From Pedobacter sp. MC2016-24 (GTDB taxonomy: Bacteria; Bacteroidota; Bacteroidia; Sphingobacteriales; Sphingobacteriaceae), in contig NZ_JADFBX010000011.1 in assembly GCF_015223055.1 (NCBI RefSeq), positions 62,001-126,000 of the forward strand: 64,000 nucleotides of DNA. Reading direction: 5' to 3'. The notes under the pieces were generated by a model that was given only the letters and a program-made list of their open reading frames with translations, had not been told where the DNA came from and did no database searches. The position numbers and the translations under genes are program-made. This document shows positions 26,097-33,889 of this stretch, one piece after another. How positions within the stretch are numbered: position 1 is the first letter of the stretch; each line of letters opens with the position of its first letter.

Positions 26097-29000
26097 TTAG
26101 AAAATAATGTTAAAACCAAAATTGAATGTTCTTGTTGAAGGATAAATTCCAGAATCATAGCCCCCTGCTATCAGTCCGGCACCCGTTGAGGTACTGTTCT
26201 CCGGGTCAGGCCCGTCATACCTGGTCAGGATAAATAAATTGGATACACCTGCATATAATTTGATCTGGTTGACTTGTTGTTTCATCCATTTCGCAGGATT
26301 GATGTAATAAGCGATCTGGACGTTTTTCAGTTTCAGGAAGGAGCCGTCCTCTATGAAGTAATCAGAGGTACGTGCATTTTGATTTGGATCTCCGAATACA
26401 TTTCTAGGCAGATCTGTATTTTTATTATCCTCAGACCATCCGTTCAGGAGCGACCGGTAATAGTTTTTATTGGTGGTATAAATTCCTGCGCTGGCTTTCG
26501 GTGCATTTTGTAGTTTCTGACCACAGGCAAAATAGAACAGGAAGGAACCTTCCAATCCACCATAACGAAGCACATGGTTCCATCCGCCAAAGAATTTTGG
26601 TTCGGCATTGCCCAGCTTCACGCGATCACTGTCAGAAATACGACCGTCTCCATTGACATCCACGAATTTAAAATCACCGGGCGCTGTTTTAGCTGCCTGA
26701 TATAGCTTGGTTGGAGAAGCCTGGTTCAAAGCATTAATCTCGTCTTGTGTCTGAAAAATTCCAGCCACCCGATAGCCAAATACGCTACCCAGTACATCGC
26801 CTTCTTTAAAGTCGTTCAATGCCGTAGCTTTCCCCGAATTTAGTTTTTCTAAACGCCCCACATTCATGTTAAAGTTGATATCCGTTGTATATCTAAATTT
26901 ACCCTGGTTGATGATATCGGCACCGATTACAAATTCAAAGCCCTTGTTAGAAATGTCACCGACATTTATGGTTTGGGTACTTGCACCTGTTTCAAATGGA
27001 ATGGCAACATTCAACAACAAATCCCTGGTGTATTTGCGATACACATCCACAGCTCCGCGAAGTTTATTGTTAAAAAAGGCGAAATCCAAGCCCATGTCTG
27101 TCTGCGTGGTTGATTCCCAGCGAATGCTCGGATTGGGCACGCCATTGAGGATGACACCATTTTGTCCATTGTAGAATGATGTGCTGGAACCGGTAGAAGA
27201 AAAGAAGGTACGGTAAAGGAAATCGCCCAGATTTGCCGCACCTGTTTTACCTGTAGAAGCCCTGAATTTTAAATCCGATATCCATTGGTATTTTTTCAGG
27301 AAGGGTTCTTCTGAAATCCTCCAGGAGAAAGCACCAGAAGGAAAGAATCCCCATTGGTTATTGGGACCGAACTTGGTCGACTTATCACTACGTGCGGTAA
27401 AGGTAAAATAATATTTGCCGTTGTAATTGTAATTGGCGCGCGCAAAATAGGATTCCAAGCCGCTTACGCTTCCTCCTGATCCATAACCTTGTATAGAGCC
27501 GGCAGAACCCAGGTTATTCAAGACAAAATCATCAGGAAAATTAACCGATTCTAAATTCGTAGAATTACTCTTATCGGAAGTATAAGATGCACCGATCATC
27601 GCATTTAAATAATGCTTTCCAAAGAATTTATCAACCGTAGCTGTATTGTCGAAAATTAAGGAACTGAATTTGGTGTTGTTATCTTTACGGCTTCCTTTTC
27701 GTCCATTTTTTATTTCGAAAGGATCGAATCCAGGTGTATAATTTACCGTGATGTTGTCCGTTTGGTTGTAGGAAATGGTAGACCTTAAACGTAAAAACTC
27801 AAAGGGTCTTGCTTCGGCAAACAAAGAGGTCATCAGGTTATCTCCGGTAAGTTTATCGGTATAAAGCAATTTCGCTACCGGATTGCCTTGAACACTATCA
27901 ATGGTTGTTGCATATTTACCATTGCCATCAAATACAGGAATATCAGGTCTGTAACTGGCGATGTTATAATAATAAGTGCTTGATGCACCATTGGAGATGT
28001 TTTTGGCGTAATTTATATTTGCACCGGCTTTGACTGTCTTCACGATTTCCGACTCGATATTACCACGAATGTTATAGCGGTCAATATTACTGCGTTTGAT
28101 GACGCCTGCCTGGTTATTCATACTGGCCGAGAATGCGTAATTGGTTTGCCCGTTGCCAATGCCACCACGTAAACCCAGGTTCAACATACTGGAATAACTA
28201 TTGCGGGTAACCAGCTTACGCCAATCGGTACTCACCCCTTTATATTGTAAAAAATCAGCTGGAAAAACCGTACCTGCATTTTTATAGGCTGTTGAGGCGA
28301 CCTGAAACAGTTCATCTGAGGTGAGCATGTCAAAATCTTTGACAAACCGATCCGTCATCCCCTGGTAACTGAGTGTCAGTGAAGGTTTGCCTTTTCCTTT
28401 TTTTGTAGTGACTAAAATGACCCCGTTTGCTCCTCTAGAACCATATATTGCAGTTCCTGAAGCGTCTTTAAGAATGTCGATGCGTTCAATGTCTTCTGGA
28501 TTGATCGCCGCCAGCGGAGAAATCTGAAACGATTTGGTACTTCGGTACGTATCCGATCCATTGCCTTGTCCGATTTGAATGGGCACACCATCAATGACAT
28601 ATAAAGGTTCGTTTACACCAAACACAGAAGATGCGCCACGAATTCTGATGGTAGCATCGGCACCCGGGGCACCCGATGATTTGACCACCATTACACCCGG
28701 CGCGCGACCAGCTAAGGCAACGTCAAGGCTAAATGCAGGTTGTTTTTGCATCTCTTCTACATTTACCAAAGAAACGGCTCCGGTCAAATCGCGTTTTCTA
28801 ACCGCCCCATAGCCTACCGCGACATTGACTTCCTCCAACTGACCGTCTGCCATTTTTAAAACGACAGCGCCCAGGTCCTTTCTGGCCTTAAGTTCTTTTG
28901 GCGCGTAGCCTACATACGAAATGACAAGTACCGATTCCTCTTCCACGCCATTCAAGGTAAACTCTCCTTTACTGTTGGTAAATGCCATTTTATTGGTTCC

Positions 29001-29531
29001 TTTCACTTGTACAGTGGCTCCCGGCAATGGCCCGCCCCCCTCATCCGTTACTTTTCCTTTGACGACTATCGCATTCAGGTAACTGGCTACTTTATCCAAA
29101 AACCCGATCTCCTTTCTTTTAACCAGGACTGTTTTTTCAATGATCTTAAAAGTGAGGTTCTGATTTTCAAAGCAAGCTTTTAAGGCCTCTTCCAATGTTG
29201 CCTTTTCTAAACTGACAGATACGGGCTGTGCATTTTTAAGCAGGCCGCTGTTGTATAAAAAAGTATAATTGGTTTGATTACGTATGGTTTTAAGTACGTC
29301 ATTAAGGCTTGCATCTCTTTTATGCAAGGTTACCAGCTGCCCAAAACTACTGGCTGCCGCCTGCATCAAGGACATGGTGATCAAAATAGCCACGAGATTT
29401 ATTCTCATAATAATCTGTTTCCTGGTTAAGGTATTCATCAGCAAAAAACGCTGAGTTACACCTTTTAAAAGTTTAAAATATGGCGCAAAGGCAGGCCTGC
29501 CCGTACCATTTGAAGTATTAATAAAATACAT
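26097..29531 (-). CDS. SusC/RagA family TonB-linked outer-membrane protein with STN domain (module A)
   Basis: TonB-dependent outer-membrane importer of up to 1144 residues. After a long N-terminus with a signal near MRINLVAILITMSLMQAAASS, an STN (secretin/TonB N-terminal) domain covers about 65-115, a carboxypeptidase-like Ig domain about 135-225 (VVKGKVTDEGGGPLPGATV), and the plug about 235-345 with YGSRGANGVILVTTKKG, the SusC signature. The rest is the 22-strand barrel, ending in Phe (NFGFNIIF). The STN domain means it signals through the adjacent FecR to the ECF sigma factor. Start codon is uncertain: 29531, 29438 (MNTLTRK) or 29408 are all possible. Confidence 0.93.
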   Translation of the reverse strand: MYFINTSNGTGRPAFAPYFKLLKGVTQRFLLMNTLTRKQIIMRINLVAILITMSLMQAAASSFGQLVTLHKRDASLNDVLKTIRNQTNYTFLYNSGLLKNAQPVSVSLEKATLEEALKACFENQNLTFKIIEKTVLVKRKEIGFLDKVASYLNAIVVKGKVTDEGGGPLPGATVQVKGTNKMAFTNSKGEFTLNGVEEESVLVISYVGYAPKELKARKDLGAVVLKMADGQLEEVNVAVGYGAVRKRDLTGAVSLVNVEEMQKQPAFSLDVALAGRAPGVMVVKSSGAPGADATIRIRGASSVFGVNEPLYVIDGVPIQIGQGNGSDTYRSTKSFQISPLAAINPEDIERIDILKDASGTAIYGSRGANGVILVTTKKGKGKPSLTLSYQGMTDRFVKDFDMLTSDELFQVASTAYKNAGTVFPADFLQYKGVSTDWRKLVTRNSYSSMLNLGLRGGIGNGQTNYAFSASMNNQAGVIKRSNIDRYNIRGNIESEIVKTVKAGANINYAKNISNGASSTYYYNIASYRPDIPVFDGNGKYATTIDSVQGNPVAKLLYTDKLTGDNLMTSLFAEARPFEFLRLRSTISYNQTDNITVNYTPGFDPFEIKNGRKGSRKDNNTKFSSLIFDNTATVDKFFGKHYLNAMIGASYTSDKSNSTNLESVNFPDDFVLNNLGSAGSIQGYGSGGSVSGLESYFARANYNYNGKYYFTFTARSDKSTKFGPNNQWGFFPSGAFSWRISEEPFLKKYQWISDLKFRASTGKTGAANLGDFLYRTFFSSTGSSTSFYNGQNGVILNGVPNPSIRWESTTQTDMGLDFAFFNNKLRGAVDVYRKYTRDLLLNVAIPFETGASTQTINVGDISNKGFEFVIGADIINQGKFRYTTDINFNMNVGRLEKLNSGKATALNDFKEGDVLGSVFGYRVAGIFQTQDEINALNQASPTKLYQAAKTAPGDFKFVDVNGDGRISDSDRVKLGNAEPKFFGGWNHVLRYGGLEGSFLFYFACGQKLQNAPKASAGIYTTNKNYYRSLLNGWSEDNKNTDLPRNVFGDPNQNARTSDYFIEDGSFLKLKNVQIAYYINPAKWMKQQVNQIKLYAGVSNLFILTRYDGPDPENSTSTGAGLIAGGYDSGIYPSTRTFNFGFNIIF

Positions 29532-29688
29532 ACATTTGTAAGGTTTGGTTGATGATAGTAATCGTTGTTGCTACATGTTTTATCCCGGCTTTGATTGGGA
29601 TAAGCTAAACTGGTTAACTGAACGGCGACAAGGACTGCAATCCAAGTCTATACCGGGTAGGGTGCTTCAACACGCTTCCCGGTTTTTT
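29531..29688 (+). ncRNA. Predicted antisense RNA opposite the susC leader, module A
   Basis: On the plus strand TACATTTG (29531-29538) is a perfect TAnnTTTG -7 element, with TTTG at 29509-29512 giving an 18-nt spacing. About 110 nt further, a hairpin (29652-29683, ACCGGG pairing with CCCGGT plus an inner mostly paired stem) runs into six Ts. A transcript of about 145 nt would cover the region upstream of and around the susC start in antisense. No sense TAnnTTTG for susC is seen in the gap. Cis-antisense RNAs at this position (DonS family) are known in Bacteroides fragilis. Expression here is inference. Confidence 0.4.
29652..29688 (+). terminator. Plus-strand hairpin with T-run in the fecR-susC gap, module A
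   Basis: Outer stem ACCGGG/CCCGGT (29652-29657 with 29678-29683), inner stem with two mismatches, loop CTTCAA, then TTTTTT at 29683-29688. No plus-strand gene ends here, so it has no ordinary client. Confidence 0.6.
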
Positions 29689-29768
29689 ATTCATTAACCC
29701 CTTTGCGCGTTACTTTGGGTGTAAATGTCTCTTCATTTGTTTTGGTTTAAGGTTATCATTGATTTGTA

Positions 29769-30944
29769 TTATTTAGAAACAACAAGCTTAGGCCTGTTAT
29801 TCCCATTCTTTTCTATGCTGAATTTTACATCCAGGTATTTTAACATCTCTAAAAAAGCTGATGCATTTACATTTCTGGATACTGCCCCACTAAACGTCAC
29901 ATCAGGTATTCCATTTTCATAAACTACGTCAACATCATACCACCTGGAGGCCTGGCGCATGATGGTGGTCAAGTCGCTGTTGTTAAATTCAAACATTCCG
30001 TTTTTCCAGCTTATTGCTTCTTCCAGGTCTACATTGGCAATATTAAAACCGCTTGCTGTTAAAGCAGCCTGTTGACCAGGTTTCAACACCACATCGGTTG
30101 CCTGTTTTGTATTCAGGGCACTTACTTTAACCGAGCCTTCCAGTAAGGTCGTTTTAACTTCTTTTTCATCGCTATACGCATTTACATTGAAATGTGTTCC
30201 TAAAACTGCTACATCTTGCTGCGCCGTTTTAACATGAAATGGGTGGTGTTTATTTTTAGTTACTTCAAAATAAGCTTCGCCTGTTAATTCTACCCTCCGT
30301 TCATTTGCCGCAAATACTACCGGGTATTTTAATACGGAGGCTGCATTTAGCCAGACTTTAGTCCCATCCGGCAGGTTCAACTGGTATTTACCTCCCCGGG
30401 GAGTTGCGATGGTATTGTACTGCAATGCCTTGTCTGCTGGTGTGGCGGCGATGTGGGCAGACTGCTCGATGTGGTAAATAATCGTTCCATCCTCGGCTTT
30501 TGTAATGGATACACCAGCCTGCGCTGCGATCAATCCATGAGTTGTGTCGCTAAGGCTTATTTTTTGTCCGTTGGACAGCGTCAATACAGCATGGTTTTTA
30601 CCAGGAGGTAAATCAGATGCAAACCTGGTTGATTGTTGAGTTGATTGTTGCAGATAGAAAAACAGGGCAAGTCCACCAATCAGCACAATAGCGGCTGCAA
30701 TGGCAATTTTGGGCCATAACTTAACCGGTTTATTTGCCGGCTTTGCTGGTTGTTGTTCTTGTTGTTCTTGTTGCAGGGAAGCCCAAACCTGATCGAGATC
30801 ATCCATTTGCGCTTCGATACTTAGATTTTCAACTTCATCAAGCGGATAGCTCAGGTGCCAGCTTTCCAATAAAGCCATCTCCTGCTCCGTACACTTTCCA
30901 GCCGCATATTTTGCCAACAACGTTTTCGCTTCTATCCTTTCCAT
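29769..30944 (-). CDS. FecR family anti-sigma regulator (module A)
   Basis: Inner-membrane sigma regulator of 391 residues that relays the SusC STN signal to its ECF sigma factor. The cytosolic N-terminus (residues 1-75) binds sigma, a membrane helix is at about 76-95, and the periplasmic FecR domain (about 185-290) includes TPRGGKYQLNLPDGTKVWLNAASVLKYP with the LPDGTxVWLN motif. The C-terminal DUF4974 (about 315-390) includes FNNSDLTTIMRQASRWYDVDVVYE. The last domain is the probable STN contact. It lies 80 nt downstream of the sigma gene and 237 nt upstream of susC. Confidence 0.93.
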   Translation of the reverse strand: MERIEAKTLLAKYAAGKCTEQEMALLESWHLSYPLDEVENLSIEAQMDDLDQVWASLQQEQQEQQPAKPANKPVKLWPKIAIAAAIVLIGGLALFFYLQQSTQQSTRFASDLPPGKNHAVLTLSNGQKISLSDTTHGLIAAQAGVSITKAEDGTIIYHIEQSAHIAATPADKALQYNTIATPRGGKYQLNLPDGTKVWLNAASVLKYPVVFAANERRVELTGEAYFEVTKNKHHPFHVKTAQQDVAVLGTHFNVNAYSDEKEVKTTLLEGSVKVSALNTKQATDVVLKPGQQAALTASGFNIANVDLEEAISWKNGMFEFNNSDLTTIMRQASRWYDVDVVYENGIPDVTFSGAVSRNVNASAFLEMLKYLDVKFSIEKNGNNRPKLVVSK

Positions 30945-31024
30945 AATTTAAAGCAACGCTATGGTGCTTATATACAGGAAGACAAACTGCCCGGGCTTAT
31001 GGGGTAAATAAAAATGAAAAAATT

Positions 31025-31618
31025 TTACAGGAAATATTTTGCCATCATGATCTGCCCCAAAAACATATACAGCCCTAATCTTGTACGTAAAATTTTAAGG
31101 GCATGCTGAATGTGTTTTCTTACTGTTTGATCGGATAAACCCAATTGTTCGGCAATTTCTTTATGGCTCAGGTTATATTTCCGGCTCAGTTCAAAAACTT
31201 CGCGCATTTTAGGGGGCAGTGCGGCAATTTCTTTTTCGATCAGTTTGGCGAGCAATCTGCCCCGTACCAGGTGATCGGTGACGCAGTTGCCCTCATCTAT
31301 GAAACTTTGCAGAGAGCTGACGTATGCTGATTCTATTTTTTTACGTGATACCCGATTGAAAATTTTATTCCTCAAGGATACATAAAGATAACCTGAGAGA
31401 TTGGAATTAAATTGGATGTCTGCCCGTTTGTCCCATAAAAACGTAAAAAGTTCATGGATCATGTCCCTGGCTTCTTCCCGGTCACGCATCCATTTATAGG
31501 CATGGGTATGCAGCACAATCTTATATCGATTATAAATTTCGGTATAAGCCAACCGATTTCCAGACCTGAGCAAGTCTACAAGTTCAGTGTCTGAAGTAGA
31601 TTCATAATTAGATGCCAT
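31025..31618 (-). CDS. ECF RNA polymerase sigma factor (module A)
   Basis: Sigma-70 family ECF factor of 197 residues. Region 2 contains YTEIYNRYKIVLHTHAYKWM and DREEARDMIHELFTFLW, and region 4 has the helix-turn-helix LPPKMREVFELSRKYNLSHKEIAEQLGLSDQTVRKHIQHALKILR. It should drive transcription of the following fecR-susC-susD-thioredoxin operon when released by FecR. ATG at 31618 is preferred over a 24-codon upstream extension because a -7 element lies 16 nt before it. No conserved promoter sequence for this sigma can be derived from one site. Confidence 0.93.
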   Translation of the reverse strand: MASNYESTSDTELVDLLRSGNRLAYTEIYNRYKIVLHTHAYKWMRDREEARDMIHELFTFLWDKRADIQFNSNLSGYLYVSLRNKIFNRVSRKKIESAYVSSLQSFIDEGNCVTDHLVRGRLLAKLIEKEIAALPPKMREVFELSRKYNLSHKEIAEQLGLSDQTVRKHIQHALKILRTRLGLYMFLGQIMMAKYFL

Positions 31619-31633
31619 ACCGTAATCCCCCTG

Positions 31634-31641
31634 CAAAGATA
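31634..31641 (-). promoter_or_regulatory. Putative -7 element of the module A sigma gene
   Basis: The minus strand reads TATCTTTG (TAnnTTTG), 16 nt upstream of the ATG at 31618. It lies within the longer open frame and so argues for the shorter start. Confidence 0.45.
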
Positions 31642-31697
31642 GTAAATAGGAATCGATAACATAAGTACAGGAATCTGAGTTGATGTTCAAGGCCTAT

Positions 31698-31724
31698 AAA
31701 AAAACACCACCTTTCGGTAGTGTT
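31698..31724 (-). terminator. Terminator between modules B and A
   Basis: Nine-base stem with one wobble pair (31703-31711 with 31716-31724), a four-base loop reading GAAA on the minus strand, and a U-run after it on the minus strand. It closes module B downstream of its TlpA gene. Confidence 0.8.
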
Positions 31725-31749
31725 TCCTTTTCATTGGCATCGCATGATA

Positions 31750-32880
31750 CTATAGCAATTCAGCTAATTTTTTGTGCAGCTCTTCGCCTCTTAAGTTAGA
31801 AGCGATGATCTTACCATCAGGCCCGATTAAATAGTTCTGGGGAATTCCTTTAACACCGTACATTTGAGATGCAGCATTTGCCCATCCCTTTAAATCACTT
31901 ACCTGTGTCCAGGTTAGGCCATCTGTTTTAATGGCATTTAACCAATTGTCTTTTTTACCTGGCATATCCAGAGAAACACCCAATACGCTAAAGTTTTTGT
32001 CTTTAAATTTGTTATACGCGGCAACAACGTTGGGATTTTCAGCGCGGCAGGGACCACACCAGGAAGCCCAGAAATCAACCAGTACATACTTTCCACGGAA
32101 GTCTGACAATTTTACGGGTGTATCATTTACATCATTCTGCGTAAAATCCGGAGCCATTGCACCAATAGCTGTTGACTTTGCGATGTTCATCAGTTTAACA
32201 AAATCCTCACCTGCTTTACTCTTTTTAAGTCTTTCTGACAATGTATTGAAAGCTGGTTCAACCCTGGCAATATCCATATTGTATGCTGACATGTCTTTTA
32301 AAGACATTAAACTAAAATAAGAGTCGGGGTTTGCAGCAATAAACAATTGTTGCAATCTGGCTTTCTCTTCCGCAGCAGGTTTGTGCTTATCGCGAAATCC
32401 TTTTACAAAATCTTCGTTTTGCTTTTGCTCCATAGTAGCTGCCCCCCAGGCGGCATTCAAATCGGTAATGATTTTTTCGGGCGCAGCAATGAATTTTTGG
32501 TATTTCTGGTATTCCGTATTGATGTTTGATCCGGATACCAAAGCATTTTTAATGGAATCTTTGGCGGCAACGTTAACGTTTCCCTTGTCCAGATAAATGG
32601 TTAATACATCCGGATTTTTAGTACCCGGACTGATACCGGTACCCGAATGATCAAAACTTAGTTTTGCAGCCAGTGGACTAGGTACAGCACCCTGAAATGA
32701 AAAAGCACCATGGTTTACGAGGGTAGAATCTTTGACAGTAGATCCTGCTGCACGGTAGGTTAAATACACTTTGGCTTTGGGGCCTGCATTTGCAATTTTG
32801 CCATTGATTTTAAAGGCTTCGTTCTGTGCATTGGCCAAAGCCGGAACTGCGCACAGCAATGTTAAAAGGAATTTATTCAT
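31750..32880 (-). CDS. TlpA-like thiol-disulfide oxidoreductase with DUF4369 (module B)
   Basis: A 376-residue periplasmic protein: signal peptide about 1-18 (ALANA), an N-terminal DUF4369-type beta domain (about 20-120, FKINGKIANAGPKAKVYLTY), a helical middle region, and a C-terminal thioredoxin/TlpA domain. The redox motif is ASWCGPCRAENP (Cys pair near residues 276-279), preceded by GKYVLVDFW and followed by GIPQNYLIGPDG with the cis-Pro. In this family DUF4369 plus TlpA is a Bacteroidota speciality often linked to SusCD loci, with the reduced partner unknown. It follows the metallopeptidase-like gene after a 66-nt gap that holds a hairpin. Confidence 0.92.
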   Translation of the reverse strand: MNKFLLTLLCAVPALANAQNEAFKINGKIANAGPKAKVYLTYRAAGSTVKDSTLVNHGAFSFQGAVPSPLAAKLSFDHSGTGISPGTKNPDVLTIYLDKGNVNVAAKDSIKNALVSGSNINTEYQKYQKFIAAPEKIITDLNAAWGAATMEQKQNEDFVKGFRDKHKPAAEEKARLQQLFIAANPDSYFSLMSLKDMSAYNMDIARVEPAFNTLSERLKKSKAGEDFVKLMNIAKSTAIGAMAPDFTQNDVNDTPVKLSDFRGKYVLVDFWASWCGPCRAENPNVVAAYNKFKDKNFSVLGVSLDMPGKKDNWLNAIKTDGLTWTQVSDLKGWANAASQMYGVKGIPQNYLIGPDGKIIASNLRGEELHKKLAELL

Positions 32881-32903
32881 ATGTGTTTGTTATTTTAAAA
32901 TCA

Positions 32904-32938
32904 AGGAGTTGTCCGAATTTGCTTTTCGGACAACTCCT
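32904..32938 (-). other. Intercistronic hairpin upstream of the module B tlpA-like gene
   Basis: Perfect 14-bp stem (32904-32917 with 32925-32938) and a 7-nt loop, inside the gap between two same-strand genes. No clean U-run follows on the minus strand. It may attenuate or stabilise the mRNA rather than terminate it. Confidence 0.6.
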
Positions 32939-32946
32939 GGAGCGTA

Positions 32947-33873
32947 TTATTTATACAAGTCTAATTTTTGTCTGTACAGGTTACCTGAGGCTTGAATATC
33001 CCAACCGTAGCTATTGAAGTATTTGATGAGAATTTCATATTTTTTAGCCCTTCTGGGGCTGTTATCCAGGTAGTTCTTTTTGATATTGCGATAAGATTCG
33101 GTTGTGAGCAGGACAAGCCATTGCGGAAAATCTGAATCGAAAGAACGGGAACCTTGCCCGGTAATAAATCCACCTGAGTTGGCCAATTCGGTGTATGCAG
33201 CATCTCTCTTCTGCAGGTCGTAATCTTTATAATAGTCATCTGTGATTCTATCCACAGCCAATCCGTTATCATAAGCTTTACCTGCCAACTCAAACCCTGC
33301 TACAGGCGCAGTCATTTTAGGGGTAATCGTTGTTCCTAAACTGGACCAAATTGCCCTTGTGAGCACAGAATCTCTATAATAATGTGTTGCCGGATCAACA
33401 ACCGGAAGCGCTCCAATCATTTTATTTGGCCAGGTGATCACAATCCTGCTACGACCAATGGTTTGAAGATCTGTCGCCCACCAGGATCCATTATAGGTTT
33501 TAACATAAAAAAACTCCAAAGGAAAAAAGCTTTTACTAAACTGATCAGACACATTGGACAGTAAACTTTGTGTGAAGGTGATTGCCTCGGCACGTTTATC
33601 ATTATCTATTTTAGTAGCACCGAACCTGTTGTTTACATCTGAATAAAGGATGGCATTCGTGACCTCTTTAACATCCTTAAAATCCATCCTGATCCACAAT
33701 CCATATTGATTGAAGAGTGATTTTACTGTTGGATCTGCATCTGCAGCCGGCCCAAACATCTGGGGAATATTAAGATTCTCTGAGGCAACAGGCTGCTCCT
33801 CTTTTTTACATGCGGCTAAAAATGCAGCTAAACAGAGCGTTAACACATATATGTTTTTAAATTTCATGGTCAT
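32947..33873 (-). CDS. Lipoprotein resembling Peptidase_Mx1 but without HExxH (module B)
   Basis: A 308-residue lipoprotein with a lipobox at AAFLAAC (Cys22). The layout follows the putative zinc-binding metallopeptidases (Peptidase_Mx1) that accompany SusCD in Bacteroidota: an N-terminal IRMDFKDVKEV-like strand, the GGFIT segment with a following acidic DSDFPQWLVLL (where family members usually have EDFAEML), and a C-terminal KKYEILIKYFNSYGWDI helix. The expected HExxH helix is not found; the corresponding stretch reads RAIWSSLGTTITP. If the homology holds it is probably a catalytically dead binding protein. Family placement is from remembered patterns. It lies between susD and the tlpA-like gene. 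Confidence 0.6.
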   Translation of the reverse strand: MTMKFKNIYVLTLCLAAFLAACKKEEQPVASENLNIPQMFGPAADADPTVKSLFNQYGLWIRMDFKDVKEVTNAILYSDVNNRFGATKIDNDKRAEAITFTQSLLSNVSDQFSKSFFPLEFFYVKTYNGSWWATDLQTIGRSRIVITWPNKMIGALPVVDPATHYYRDSVLTRAIWSSLGTTITPKMTAPVAGFELAGKAYDNGLAVDRITDDYYKDYDLQKRDAAYTELANSGGFITGQGSRSFDSDFPQWLVLLTTESYRNIKKNYLDNSPRRAKKYEILIKYFNSYGWDIQASGNLYRQKLDLYK

Positions 33874-33889
33874 CTTGTTTTAGGTATAA

